Assembly: GCF_013116825.1 (NCBI RefSeq)
Contig: NZ_JABFNS010000018.1
Coordinates: 18,713-82,712, forward strand
From: Myxococcus xanthus
GTDB taxonomy: Bacteria > Myxococcota > Myxococcia > Myxococcales > Myxococcaceae
Direction: 5' to 3'
Length of the DNA stretch: 64,000 bases
A program made the translations under genes and the position numbers. The notes below the pieces were generated by a model. It had not been told where the DNA came from, ran no database searches, and saw nothing but the letters and a program-made list of their open reading frames with translations. The stretch's first letter is position 1; each line of letters begins with the position of its first letter. Shown here piece after piece: positions 24,911 to 35,168 of the stretch.

Positions 24911-26105
24911 GTCGGTCCGAGGTCTCCTCCTGGGCGCCATGGGCATGTCCGCGGCGCTCGCGCTCGTCCTGATGGGGACGTTCTTCACGCTCTTCAGCTA
25001 CGACCTCGAAGACGCCATCTTCGCTCGGTTCGTCGCCACTGCGGCGGACGGACGCAGGGATGACACGGGGGCCATCCCACTGGGAATGACGGCCTATGTC
25101 GGCCACGAGCGCCTTCCGTCCTGGCTCGGAGACACGCTCCCCCTGGACACACCTCGCGGCGAATATGAGGTCTTTGCCCAGGACCGTGGGCACTTCCATG
25201 TCGCGGTGCGACCGAACACGTCGGCTGGTACGACGCGCTACGTGGTCTTGGACACGACGGCGCTGACGAGCACCACCCGCCACCTGCGCCAGACCTCCGG
25301 ACTGCTGCTGGCAAGCGCCCTGCTGGCCCTCCTGGGCGCCGCCGGGCTCTCCCTTGTCGTCGCGAGGAGGCTCAGCCGCCCGCTGGAACAGCTCGTCGCA
25401 CGCGTCCAGTCGGACACTCCGGCGAAGGAAGAGGACGCCGGGGTCACCGAGGTGCGGGCCCTGGCCGAAGCCCTGCGTGTCCGGGATGCCCGAATCCAGG
25501 AACTGCTGGAGCGGGAGCGCGCCTTCAACCGGGACGCGAGCCATGAACTTCGTACCCCCCTCGCCGTGGCGCAGGGCGCGGTGGAGATACTGGAGTTGGA
25601 TCCACCCGCCGACACGGAGACCTTCGGCCGTCTGCGGCAGGCCATTCACCACATGGGCCTTCTGACGGAGGGCATCCTCTGGCTGGCCCGGTCAGGCCGC
25701 TCCGACGAATCGTGCGGACTGGTGAGCATCTCCCGCGAAATGGTCGCGCTGTACGGCAAACACCGCCCTCACGGCGACGTGGCGCTCGTCATCGAGGCGA
25801 AAGAGGAGGTCCTCGCGCCACTTCCGGGGTCCGTGGCGCGAGTGATGTTGGGCAACCTCATCAAGAACGCGCTCGCCTATACGCCCCAGGGGCGCATCGG
25901 CATCCACATCGCGCCAGAGGGCTGGAGCATCTCCGACACAGGCGTGGGCTTCGGCCGGGTCGAGCCAGGGCACACGGGCTTCGGTATCGGCCTGTCGCTC
26001 GTGGAGCGGCTGGCGCGCCGGTTCCACTGCGACGTGGCCATCAGCGCCGTGGAGCCACACGGGACGAGGGTGCGGCTCACCTGGCCCTCCGAGGAGCCCG
26101 GCTGA
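24894..26105 (+). CDS. Sensor histidine kinase, QseC/CpxA-like
   Basis: A 403-residue inner-membrane kinase. TM1 is near residues 10-33 and TM2 near 130-155, with a periplasmic sensor of about 95 residues between them. HAMP-like residues follow, then an H box FNRDASHELRTPLA with His217, an N box NLIKNALAYT, G1 DTGVGFG and G2 GFGIGLSL. The signal sensed is unknown. The gene overlaps the end of the response regulator, so the pair is co-translated. It converges on the deoxyhypusine-synthase-like gene. Confidence 0.93.
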   Translation: MRARTRSVRGLLLGAMGMSAALALVLMGTFFTLFSYDLEDAIFARFVATAADGRRDDTGAIPLGMTAYVGHERLPSWLGDTLPLDTPRGEYEVFAQDRGHFHVAVRPNTSAGTTRYVVLDTTALTSTTRHLRQTSGLLLASALLALLGAAGLSLVVARRLSRPLEQLVARVQSDTPAKEEDAGVTEVRALAEALRVRDARIQELLERERAFNRDASHELRTPLAVAQGAVEILELDPPADTETFGRLRQAIHHMGLLTEGILWLARSGRSDESCGLVSISREMVALYGKHRPHGDVALVIEAKEEVLAPLPGSVARVMLGNLIKNALAYTPQGRIGIHIAPEGWSISDTGVGFGRVEPGHTGFGIGLSLVERLARRFHCDVAISAVEPHGTRVRLTWPSEEPG

Positions 26106-26159
26106 CCATCCTCGCGGGGGACCGGTGACTCTTGCCACCGATCCCGCCTACCGCGACCG

Positions 26160-27182
<1,023 letters not shown>

Positions 27183-27382
27183 GTGAGCCTCCAGCAACAA
27201 CGTGGTGAATGCTCGAGAGGCACACGCCTGACGGAGCCACTCGAGGACACCCTACGGTCGCAACGAGATGTCGCGGCCGCCATCGGAGCGTCAAGTGGCT
27301 CCGGGCTAGCTAGCACAGGAGGACCGCGAGCCGCCACCGCGTTCCACGCCTCCCCGGTTGCCCACCCACAGAGCCGCCCACC

Positions 27383-27907
27383 TCAGATGCGTTGAACCAC
27401 CCGCAGCGCGAAGCGCACGAAACGTGCGTCCAGTGGCTCATTGAGCATGAGGCGCTGCCACACCAGGCCGGAGAGCACGTTGACCACGAGCTCCCGGTCG
27501 GCGGGCCGGCGGTCGGCGAGGCATGCCCGGAGCTCGTCCCCCCGCGGGCGCACCAACTGGGCGATGAGCCTCCGGTGGAGGTCCTCGTCGAATTGCGCCT
27601 CCGCCATCAGCGCTCGCAGCACGGGCGCCGCCTCCCCGGCCCCCCGGCAGAACTCCACCAGCGTCGAGGACAAGGAAGGCTTGTGCCGGCTCATGCGGGG
27701 CGCCTGACTCACCCACTCGGAGAACGCGTCGAGCACCAGCGCCCCCTTGCCCGGCCACCAACGGTAGATGGTCTGCTTCCCAGCCCCCGCGCGCGCGGCC
27801 ACGTCAGCGGTCGTCACCGCCGCATAGCCCTTCTCCAGCACCAGCTCCTGCGCCGCCGTGAGAATGGCCAGGCGCACTCTTTCGTCCCTGGGTCGTCCCG
27901 TCCGCAT
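27383..27907 (-). CDS. TetR/AcrR repressor, divergent from ether-lipid operon
   Basis: A 174-residue TetR-family regulator. The N-terminal helix-turn-helix is typical: AAVTTADVAARAGAGKQTIYRWWPGKGALVLDAF. The ligand-binding domain (PVLRALMAEAQFDEDLHRRL; a C-terminal TetR_C-like helix set) has no recognisable ligand signature; fatty acids or acyl-CoA would fit the target genes, but that is inference. ATG 27907 lies beside a 17-bp palindrome, and a second related site lies 32 bases further on. These sites sit between this gene and the AGPS operon, so it probably represses both. Confidence 0.92.
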   Translation of the reverse strand: MRTGRPRDERVRLAILTAAQELVLEKGYAAVTTADVAARAGAGKQTIYRWWPGKGALVLDAFSEWVSQAPRMSRHKPSLSSTLVEFCRGAGEAAPVLRALMAEAQFDEDLHRRLIAQLVRPRGDELRACLADRRPADRELVVNVLSGLVWQRLMLNEPLDARFVRFALRVVQRI

Positions 27908-27919
27908 GACTCGTTTTTA

Positions 27920-27968
27920 CGAGACTCGGAGTCTCGGAAACAACCCACTTACGAGACCCACGGTTTCG
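27920..27968. promoter_or_regulatory. Two 17-bp operators for the TetR repressor
   Basis: Site 1 (27920-27936): CGAGACTC, one base, GAGTCTCG, a perfect palindrome. Site 2 (27952-27968): CGAGACC, three bases, GGTTTCG, with one mismatch. The starts are 32 bases apart, three helical turns, so two dimers would bind the same face. They cover the shared promoter region of the repressor and the AGPS operon. Confidence 0.75.
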
Positions 27969-28049
27969 AAATCGCGTAACGCAGTGCGCACCTGCGTAAC
28001 CCGCGCGCGTTGACGGAGGAGAGGGCCCTGTGTACGACTGCGAGTGACC

Positions 28050-29945
28050 ATGGCTAAACAATCAGGTTTGCTGCGCCGTCTTGGGAATGTGGCGCTGAAC
28101 GAGGTGAGCGAGCGCTTCGGCAGCCCGTCACCCACGCCTTCCTCCGGAGACACGCGCTTCACGCCGCCGACGCCCGCCGCGTCGAAGGACGAGGAATCAC
28201 TCGAAGGCTGGGGCTTCGCCGACACGCGTTTCGTGGTGAAGCCCGACGGGAGCACCGTCCTCACGGGCACCCGCTACAACATCAGCAATGTCGCGCTGCC
28301 AGACTTGATGCCGTGGTTCGCCGGCAAGCTGGCCTCACCGCTGGGGTACGACAATCGCAACGAGCCGCACTACCCGCCCGAGATTCCCGCGGCGAAGAAG
28401 AACGACAAGCTTGTAGCGGCGCTGCGCGAGTTCCTGAAGGAAGAGCAGCTCACCGACGACCCCAAGCAGCGCCTGCGCCGTGGCCACGGCCACACCGGCG
28501 GTGAAATCTGGGCCATCCGCTACGGGAAGCTGGACCGGGTGCCCGACCTCGTCGTCTTCCCGCGCAGCCACGATGAGGTGGTGCGACTGGTGGAGGTCGC
28601 CACCCAGCACGGCGCCTGTGTCATCCCCTTCGGCGGCGGCACCAACGTGACGGAGGCGCTGCGCATCCCGCTCTCCGAGGAGCGCCTGGTCATCGCCGTC
28701 GACATGCGGCAGATGAACCGGATTCTGTGGGTGGACCCCGTCAACCGCATGGCCTGCATCGAGGCGGGCGCCACGGGCCGTCACCTGATGGAGGAGCTCG
28801 CGAAGTTCGGCTTCACCATGGGCCATGAGCCGGACAGCCTCGAGTTCTCCACGCTCGGCGGGTGGATTGCCACGAACGCCAGCGGCATGAAGAAGAACCG
28901 CTACGGCAACATCGAGGACCTGGTGCTCGACATGCAGGTCGTCACGCCCCAGGGCATCGTGGAGCGCCCGCGCCAGGCCCCCCGGGAGAGCGTGGGCGTC
29001 AACCCGCGCCAGTACATGTTCGGCAGCGAGGGCAACTTCGGCATCGTCACCACGGCGGTGGTGAAGCTGTTCCCCCTCCCCGAAGTGCAGCGCTACGGCT
29101 CGGTCATCTTCCCCGACCTCGAAACGGGCCTCTCGTTCCTCTACGCGCTCCAGCAGTCGGGCGCGGTGCCGGCCAGCGTGCGGGTGATGGACAACACCCA
29201 GTTCCACTTCGGCCAGGCGCTCAAGCCGGCCAAGCACGGGCTGGCCGCGAAGATGAAGAGCGAGCTCGAGAAGGCCGTGGTGACGAAGCTCAAGGGCTTC
29301 GACCCGTACAAGCTCGCCGTGGCCACCCTCGTCTTCGAGGGCTCGCGCGAAGAGGTCGCCTTCCAGGAGAAGACGGTGTACCGCATCGCCTCGGAGCACG
29401 GCGGCATGAAGGGCGGTGGCGCCAACGGTGAGCGCGGCTACCAGCTGACCTTCGGCATCGCGTACATCCGGGACCTCACCTTCGAGCACTGGGCCATCGC
29501 CGAGAGCTTCGAGACGAGCGTGCCTTGGAGCCGTGCCATGGACCTCTACGAGCGCGTGCAGCGCCGCGTGGAGAAGGAGCACGCCGCGCTGGGCCTTCCG
29601 GGCAAGGTCTTCTTCACCGGCCGCTTCACGCAAGTCTACCAGACGGGCGTGGTCATCTATTTCTACCTGGGCTTCTACGCGCGCGGCGTCAGCGACCCGG
29701 TGGGCGCCTACGCGGCGCTCGAGCATGCGGCGCGTGAGGAGATCCTGGCCGCGGGCGGCTCGCTGTCGCATCACCACGGCGTCGGGAAGATTCGCCGCGA
29801 CTTCCTGCCCGAGGTGTACTCGGAGGCCGCGCTGGCCCTCAACCGCAAGGTCAAGGCCGCCATCGACCCCGACAACGTCTTCGGCGCGTCGAACTGCGGA
29901 ATCAACGGCCCGGTGGCCCTGACCCCGGATGAGGAGGCGCACTGA
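28050..29945 (+). CDS. agpS: Alkyldihydroxyacetonephosphate synthase (AGPS), FAD-dependent
   Basis: A 631-residue flavoenzyme matching AGPS, which swaps the acyl chain of acyl-DHAP for a fatty alcohol to make the ether bond of ether lipids. The VAO-type FAD domain spans about 165-350: PDLVVFPRSHDEVV, IPFGGGTNVTEAL, PDSLEFSTLGGWIATNASG and KKNRYGNIEDLV. The catalytic-end motif HHHGVGK is at 574-580. Length is close to animal AGPS (about 650), minus the peroxisomal targeting signal. The start is ATG 28050; GTG 28044 in frame is possible. It is the first gene of a three-gene operon, with stop and next start overlapping. Myxobacteria are known to make ether lipids with an AGPS homologue. Confidence 0.93.
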   Translation: MAKQSGLLRRLGNVALNEVSERFGSPSPTPSSGDTRFTPPTPAASKDEESLEGWGFADTRFVVKPDGSTVLTGTRYNISNVALPDLMPWFAGKLASPLGYDNRNEPHYPPEIPAAKKNDKLVAALREFLKEEQLTDDPKQRLRRGHGHTGGEIWAIRYGKLDRVPDLVVFPRSHDEVVRLVEVATQHGACVIPFGGGTNVTEALRIPLSEERLVIAVDMRQMNRILWVDPVNRMACIEAGATGRHLMEELAKFGFTMGHEPDSLEFSTLGGWIATNASGMKKNRYGNIEDLVLDMQVVTPQGIVERPRQAPRESVGVNPRQYMFGSEGNFGIVTTAVVKLFPLPEVQRYGSVIFPDLETGLSFLYALQQSGAVPASVRVMDNTQFHFGQALKPAKHGLAAKMKSELEKAVVTKLKGFDPYKLAVATLVFEGSREEVAFQEKTVYRIASEHGGMKGGGANGERGYQLTFGIAYIRDLTFEHWAIAESFETSVPWSRAMDLYERVQRRVEKEHAALGLPGKVFFTGRFTQVYQTGVVIYFYLGFYARGVSDPVGAYAALEHAAREEILAAGGSLSHHHGVGKIRRDFLPEVYSEAALALNRKVKAAIDPDNVFGASNCGINGPVALTPDEEAH

Positions 29946-32551
29946 TGTCCCGCCACGTATTTCTCACCGGCGTCACGGGTTTCGTTGGCAAGGTGGTGCT
30001 GGAGGCGCTGCTCGCGCAGGGCGTCGAGCGCGTCACGGTGCTGGTGCGCGACTCGAAGGACCGCCAGGGCCGCCTGCATTCGGCGGCGGAGCGCTTCGCG
30101 AAGGTGGCGCAGGCCGAGTGCTTCTCGCGCCTCCAGCCCGGCTGGACGGAGCGCGTCGCGGTGGTGAGCGGCGACCTCGAGCAGCCCGCTTGCGGCCTGT
30201 CTCCCGCCGACGCCGAGGCCGTGCGCCAGCACGTCACGCACGTCGTGCACTGCGCCGCCAGCGTGGAGTTCGACCTGCCGCTGGCGCAGGCGACCTCGGC
30301 CAACATCCGGAGCGCGCTGTCGGTGCTGGAGCTCGCGCGCACATGCCCCAAGCTGGTGGGCATGGTCGACGTGTCGACGGCCTACGTCAGCGTATGGAGG
30401 CCCGGCCCCATCGAAGAGAAGCTGGCGCACCTGCCGAAGCCCGCCGAGGAGCTCTACGAGGCCTTCCAGGTGGCGCAGGGCGACGGCCGCGAGTGGATGG
30501 AGCTCACCGGCCACCCCAACACGTACACGCTCACCAAGAGCGTCGCCGAGCACCTCATCTGCGAGCGCCGCGGCCACGTGCCCGTCGTCATCGTGCGCCC
30601 CAGCATCGTCTCGGCGGCCCACCGCACGCCCTTCCCCGCCTGGCTCGACAGTCCGGCGGCACTCGCGGGCTGCCTGCTGTACAGCGGCCTAGGCGTGGTG
30701 CGCGCCTTCAACGCCGACCCGTCGGTGCGCCTGGACGTGGTGCCGGTGGACGTGGTCGCCAGTGAAGTCGTCCGTTCGGTGTTCGGCCCCATGCCGAAGC
30801 CCGGTCAGGCCGTTCCCATCGTCCACGCCACCATGGGTGTGCAGCGCGCGCTGCGCATCGACATGGCCGCGGCGTCGACCATCGAGTGGTTCAAGCGCCG
30901 CCCCGGCGTGGTGAAGGCGCCCGACATGTTCGTCGGCCGCAAGGACCACGGCTTCGACGCGGCCGACTTGATGCGCCGGGAGCTGCCGGTGCAATTGCAG
31001 AAGGCGGCGCTCGCGCTCTTCGGCCAGGCCAAGGCCCACCGCCGGCTGGTGCGCGCCGACGAGAAGGTGCAGTACCTCAACGAGGGCTTCGCGTACTTCA
31101 CGCACCACACCTTCGACTTCGTGCGCAGCGAGCCGCTGGAGGTCCCCGGCTTCGACCCCTTCGAATACGTGCGCGTGGTGAACGAGGGCATGTACCGCCA
31201 CCTGCTGTCGCGCGATGAGAGCCAGGTGTCCTTCGCCGGGCCGAAGCACGACGACGCGCGCGGCGACCGGACGTGGGTCCAGGAGCGCGGCGTGGGTAAC
31301 ACCACGCACAAGGTGTTTGGCTATGCGCTGCGCAAGACGTTCCGCCACTGCACCAGCGACGTGACGTTCGACCGGCCCTCGTTCGAGCGCGCGATGGCGC
31401 AGGTGCCCCCCGGCACGCTGGTGGTGCTGGCGCCCACCCACCGCAGCTACTTCGACTTCCTGCTGACCAGCTACCTGTGCTTCCAGCACCCGGAGCTGGG
31501 CATCTCGATGCCACACATCGCCGCCGCGGAGGAGTTCGGCCGCATCCCCGTGGTGGGTCCGATTCTCAAGGACTCGCAGGCCTTCTTCATCAAGCGCGGC
31601 GTGGGCCGCGAGGTGCCGGAGCTGGGCGAGGAGCTGCGCCGGCTCACCGAGAAGAACGCTTCGCTCATGTTCTTCGTCGAGGGTCAGCGCAGCCGCGCGC
31701 GGCTGATGCTGCCGCCCAAGCGCGGGATGTTGCGCGCGCTGCAGAATACGAAGCGCCAGTTCGTCGTGCTGCCCGTCGCCATCTCCTACGACCGGCTTCC
31801 GGAGGAGGCGTCCCTGTCGGAGGAGCTGTCCGGCAAGCCGCGCCCGAAGATGACGCTCACCGGCGTGCTGTCGTGGCTCACGAAGCTGACGCGTGGCCAG
31901 GTGCAGCTCGGCCGTGTGCATCTGTCGTGTGGCGCGCCGCTGGCGCTCACCCCGGACACCGACGTCCGCGCGCTGAGCCATGCGCTCATGGCGGAGCTGC
32001 AACGCCACACCACGGTGAGCAGCTTCCATCTGCGCACGTTCCTCGCCGAGAACCCGATTCCGGGCGTGGATGAAGTGTGGCTGCGCGAGGCCATCGAGCG
32101 CCGCGGCGGCCGCGTGCTCGACAGCGACCTGCCCGTCCCCAGCCCCCTGTCCCCCGCGCTGGCACACTCGCTCCGGAACCAGTGGCAGCACTGGTTCGCT
32201 GGCGATGTGCTGGCCCGGCAGCCCGGCAACCCCGCGCTGGAAGACCACCTGTCGCGCTACCGTTGGTGCGCCACGCCGCTGGCCGAGCTGAGCGACGCGC
32301 GCGTCGACGCCGTGGTGAAGGCGCTCTTCGAACCTGTCGTGCGCGACTATCAGGAGGCGACGAAGGTGCGCGCGCCCGACGAGCTGAAGGCCGTAGCGGT
32401 GACGCACCGGCCGCACCTCGATGGTGTGGTGCAGGCGCTGGTCTCGCGCGACATCGTGAAGCCCGCGGGTGACAACTTCGAGTGGGGACCGAACGCGGCG
32501 GAGCTCTCGCAGTTCCATGAGGCCTGCGCCTGGCGCGGGGTGCAGCCGTGA
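29945..32551 (+). CDS. Fatty-acyl reductase / PlsB-type acyltransferase fusion
   Basis: An 868-residue bifunctional protein. The N-terminal half (about 1-370) is an extended SDR of the fatty-acyl-CoA reductase type: TGVTGFVGKVVLEALL dinucleotide loop, VVHCAASVEFDLP, and catalytic YTLTK with Tyr194 and Lys198. The C-terminal half is a glycerol-3-phosphate/DHAP acyltransferase: motif I HRSYFD with His499 and Asp503, a phosphate-binding FFVEGQRSR near 576, and a VLPVAISYDR strand. One chain would thus provide both substrates that AGPS needs: a fatty alcohol and an acyl-DHAP. The start ATG overlaps the AGPS stop (TGATG). Chain-length choice and whether alcohol or aldehyde is released are unknown. 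Confidence 0.9.
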   Translation: MSRHVFLTGVTGFVGKVVLEALLAQGVERVTVLVRDSKDRQGRLHSAAERFAKVAQAECFSRLQPGWTERVAVVSGDLEQPACGLSPADAEAVRQHVTHVVHCAASVEFDLPLAQATSANIRSALSVLELARTCPKLVGMVDVSTAYVSVWRPGPIEEKLAHLPKPAEELYEAFQVAQGDGREWMELTGHPNTYTLTKSVAEHLICERRGHVPVVIVRPSIVSAAHRTPFPAWLDSPAALAGCLLYSGLGVVRAFNADPSVRLDVVPVDVVASEVVRSVFGPMPKPGQAVPIVHATMGVQRALRIDMAAASTIEWFKRRPGVVKAPDMFVGRKDHGFDAADLMRRELPVQLQKAALALFGQAKAHRRLVRADEKVQYLNEGFAYFTHHTFDFVRSEPLEVPGFDPFEYVRVVNEGMYRHLLSRDESQVSFAGPKHDDARGDRTWVQERGVGNTTHKVFGYALRKTFRHCTSDVTFDRPSFERAMAQVPPGTLVVLAPTHRSYFDFLLTSYLCFQHPELGISMPHIAAAEEFGRIPVVGPILKDSQAFFIKRGVGREVPELGEELRRLTEKNASLMFFVEGQRSRARLMLPPKRGMLRALQNTKRQFVVLPVAISYDRLPEEASLSEELSGKPRPKMTLTGVLSWLTKLTRGQVQLGRVHLSCGAPLALTPDTDVRALSHALMAELQRHTTVSSFHLRTFLAENPIPGVDEVWLREAIERRGGRVLDSDLPVPSPLSPALAHSLRNQWQHWFAGDVLARQPGNPALEDHLSRYRWCATPLAELSDARVDAVVKALFEPVVRDYQEATKVRAPDELKAVAVTHRPHLDGVVQALVSRDIVKPAGDNFEWGPNAAELSQFHEACAWRGVQP

Positions 32552-33513
32552 AGACACTCGTGACGGGAGCCAGCGGGTTCCTCGGACGCAACCTGCTGGA
32601 GACGCTGGGCGACGACGCCGTGGCGCTGGTTCGCTCGCCACTGCCGGGCCCGGTGGCCCAGGTGTCGGGCACGCCGCTCGACCCTGACGCGTGGCTGTCC
32701 CAGGCCCAGGGCGTGAAGGTGCTGATTCACTCCGCGGGAATGGTCCACCACAGCCGGCAACACGCCGACGAGATGGTGCGCTTCAACATCGACAGTTCGC
32801 TGGCCATGGTGCGCGCCGCGAAGGCGCTCGGCGCCCGGCTGGTGCTGGTGTCGACGTCAGGCACGGTGGGCTGCTTCTCCCATCCGACCATCGAGGCGGA
32901 CGAGCACTCCCTCTACGCCGAGGCGCTCGTGGGCCGGTGGCCCTACTACCTGTCGAAGATTCACGCCGAACAACAGTCGCGGAAGCTGGCGAAGCAGTTC
33001 GGCGTGGAGATGACGGTGGTGCGGCCTCCGGTGCTCCTCGGCCCCGGGGACACCCTGGGCCGCTCGACGACCAACGTGGCCCGCGTGCTGAACGGGCGCC
33101 TCCCCTTCATCCCCACGGGTGGCATCGCCTTCACCGACGTGCGGGACGTGGCGCATGCGCTCGCGGTGCTGGCGAAGAAGGCCGACTGGCGGGACACGTA
33201 CCACCTGCCCGGCACCACCCTGCCCCTGCGCACCTTCTTCGAGCGCGTGGGCGAGGTCGCCGGCATCCGGGTGAACCGCCCCGGCGTGCCGACGCTCGTC
33301 GTCGACGGGCTCGCGAAGCTCGGCTCCCACGTGCCCCTCAAGAAGCTGCCGGACCCCGTGGTGCTCGAGATGTCGACGTGCCACTGGGGGTTCAGGACGC
33401 TGTGGAGCCACGAGGAGCTCGACTACCGGCCGCGGAGCCACCGGCAGACCCTGAGCGACACGGTGGCGTGGCTGCGCGAGGCGCAGGCGCGGCAGACGCC
33501 CCTGGCGGGCTGA
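32548..33513 (+). CDS. Extended SDR (NAD-dependent epimerase/reductase) of ether-lipid operon
   Basis: A 321-residue Rossmann-fold SDR. It begins MKTLVTGASGFLGRNLLETL (NAD(P) loop TGASGFLG), has the Tyr-x-x-x-Lys as YYLSK near residue 135, and a FTDVRDVAHAL block typical of extended SDRs such as 3-beta-hydroxysteroid-dehydrogenase-like enzymes. The GTG start at 32548 overlaps the previous stop (GTGA), so it is co-translated with the fusion protein. In the ether-lipid pathway the step left over is reduction of alkyl-DHAP to alkyl-G3P; assigning that to this enzyme is inference. A strong hairpin follows the stop. Confidence 0.88.
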   Translation: MKTLVTGASGFLGRNLLETLGDDAVALVRSPLPGPVAQVSGTPLDPDAWLSQAQGVKVLIHSAGMVHHSRQHADEMVRFNIDSSLAMVRAAKALGARLVLVSTSGTVGCFSHPTIEADEHSLYAEALVGRWPYYLSKIHAEQQSRKLAKQFGVEMTVVRPPVLLGPGDTLGRSTTNVARVLNGRLPFIPTGGIAFTDVRDVAHALAVLAKKADWRDTYHLPGTTLPLRTFFERVGEVAGIRVNRPGVPTLVVDGLAKLGSHVPLKKLPDPVVLEMSTCHWGFRTLWSHEELDYRPRSHRQTLSDTVAWLREAQARQTPLAG

Positions 33514-33518
33514 AGTCT

Positions 33519-33548
33519 GGAGGGGCGGTGCTCCGTCGCCGCCCCTCC
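33519..33548 (+). terminator. Terminator hairpin of the ether-lipid operon
   Basis: GGAGGGGCGG and CCGCCCCTCC form a perfect 10-bp stem with a ten-base loop, six bases after the last stop codon of the operon. No T-run follows. Confidence 0.65.
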
Positions 33549-33626
33549 CCCTCAAACAACGAGGGAGCGATGCGGCACATGGCCTAGACTGGGTCCGAAC
33601 CACCCCCCTTACGGACCCGGTCGACC

Positions 33627-35168
33627 ATGAAGCCCACGCCAGGAGACATCTTCGTCGTCCATACCCCTCGGCTTGACGCCTACACGGCGGTCCAGGTGAC
33701 CGCCCTGAAGGTGGAGGGGAAGCACGAGTTGGCCTGTGTGCTGGCGTTGGATTGGGTAGGCCCCTCCCTGCCCGACGCCGCCGCGGTGGCGGCCATGGCT
33801 CCCGCCCACTTCAACTTCTTCTTCTGGAAGGACCACTGCGTCCACGTCTGGGCGTCCGCCGAGGTTCCTCGCGGCTTCACCCGGGTGGGCCACCGGCCAC
33901 CCCTCGTCGTCGAGGACGTCAACAGCTACAGCGGTTGGCCATCCGGCAGCGCCCTCTACAGTCAGCGCCGCTGGGAGGCCATCCCCCAGGCGCAGCGCGA
34001 CGCCTTCAAGCAGATGGTCGCGGCACGCGACGAGCAGGTGCTGTTCACCGTCGGCGACATGGAGGTACGCCGCTCGACGCAGCGGCTGGACACGGCTCGC
34101 CTCGCCGCCGCGCCTGACTTGACGGTGTTCGAGGTGCTGCCGATGCTGACGTCTGTCAATGCGGACGCCCCCATCCCTGGCCTGTTCGACTTCATCCGGC
34201 GCCGCCCCTTTGTCTATGAATCAGCGGTGCTCAAGCATGGTGAGCGCCGGGTGGACCTGCGGGGAGCCCAACTGTCCCGGCTCACGCTCGACGTGACGGG
34301 CGTCCACGAGCTCTATCTGAACGACGGACTGGAGGATCTGTCGCTGGTCGGCCAGCCCGACCCGGCGCTGAAGATTCACGGCGAGGCGGATGGGCGCTGG
34401 CTGACCTTGTCCCTGGACGCTCCGGACATGCCCTGGTCCGGTCTGGACACACTGGACAGCCTTCATCTGAGGGCCGCGCGCGACGTGGATGCGTCGCGCA
34501 TCGTGCGGCGCTTTCCGAACCTGACGGAGCTGCGCATCTGGGGCGCCCCGGGCTACCTGAGAAACACCGCGGAGCTGGCGAAGCTCCCGGCCCTGGCCAT
34601 GCTGACATTGAGCGACCTGTTCGGGATGTCACCCGACGAGTTTCCCGGTCCGGAACAGCTCCCCCACCTGGGCATGCTCTGGTTGACGAGCATTCCCGCT
34701 GATGTCGCCGCCCAGGTGAAGAAAGCCTACAAGGCCGCTGCGCGCGAGGGATTGGACCTGTCGGTGCGACAGCCGCGCAAGGCCGACTGGCTGGCGGAGA
34801 ACCTGGACAACCCCTTTCGCGTCAGGGACGGGGCCGACAACATCACCCCGGCCCAGGCGAAGAAGGCCGCGGCGCTGTACCGCCAGGCACGGTCGGCCGC
34901 GCTCAAGGCCGTGTCCGAAGGGGACCGCTCCCCCGCCGCCCTCGTGTCCGCGCTCACCCCCATCGTCACGGCCTACACCGAGGGCTTCAACAAGCTGGAT
35001 GCCCGCAACACCTTCATCTTCACCGAGGAGCGTGAGCAGATTTATCTCGCGCTGGTGGGCATCTTCGACGCGGTGGATGAAAAGCTCCGGTCCACGGAAG
35101 GGACTCCCGCCGAGCCGCTCCATCGAGAGGCCCTGGTGTCGGTGATGGACTCGATTCGAGACTTCTAG
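33627..35168 (+). CDS. Hypothetical protein: Imm26-like N-terminus plus leucine-rich-like repeats
   Basis: A 513-residue soluble protein of unknown function. The first 100 residues (PGDIFVVHTPRLDAYTAVQV, ACVLALDWVG) resemble Imm26-type immunity domains. Residues about 205-370 read like degenerate leucine-rich repeats in a regular rhythm: RVDLRGAQLSRLTLDVTGV, HELYLNDGLEDLSLVGQ, LDSLHLRAARDVD, LTELRIWGAPGYL, LAMLTLSDLFG. The last 120 residues are helical (AAALYRQARSAALKAV). Such proteins may be polymorphic-toxin immunity or kin-recognition proteins, which is inference. No toxin gene is adjacent. No clear ribosome site precedes ATG 33627. Confidence 0.75.
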   Translation: MKPTPGDIFVVHTPRLDAYTAVQVTALKVEGKHELACVLALDWVGPSLPDAAAVAAMAPAHFNFFFWKDHCVHVWASAEVPRGFTRVGHRPPLVVEDVNSYSGWPSGSALYSQRRWEAIPQAQRDAFKQMVAARDEQVLFTVGDMEVRRSTQRLDTARLAAAPDLTVFEVLPMLTSVNADAPIPGLFDFIRRRPFVYESAVLKHGERRVDLRGAQLSRLTLDVTGVHELYLNDGLEDLSLVGQPDPALKIHGEADGRWLTLSLDAPDMPWSGLDTLDSLHLRAARDVDASRIVRRFPNLTELRIWGAPGYLRNTAELAKLPALAMLTLSDLFGMSPDEFPGPEQLPHLGMLWLTSIPADVAAQVKKAYKAAAREGLDLSVRQPRKADWLAENLDNPFRVRDGADNITPAQAKKAAALYRQARSAALKAVSEGDRSPAALVSALTPIVTAYTEGFNKLDARNTFIFTEEREQIYLALVGIFDAVDEKLRSTEGTPAEPLHREALVSVMDSIRDF

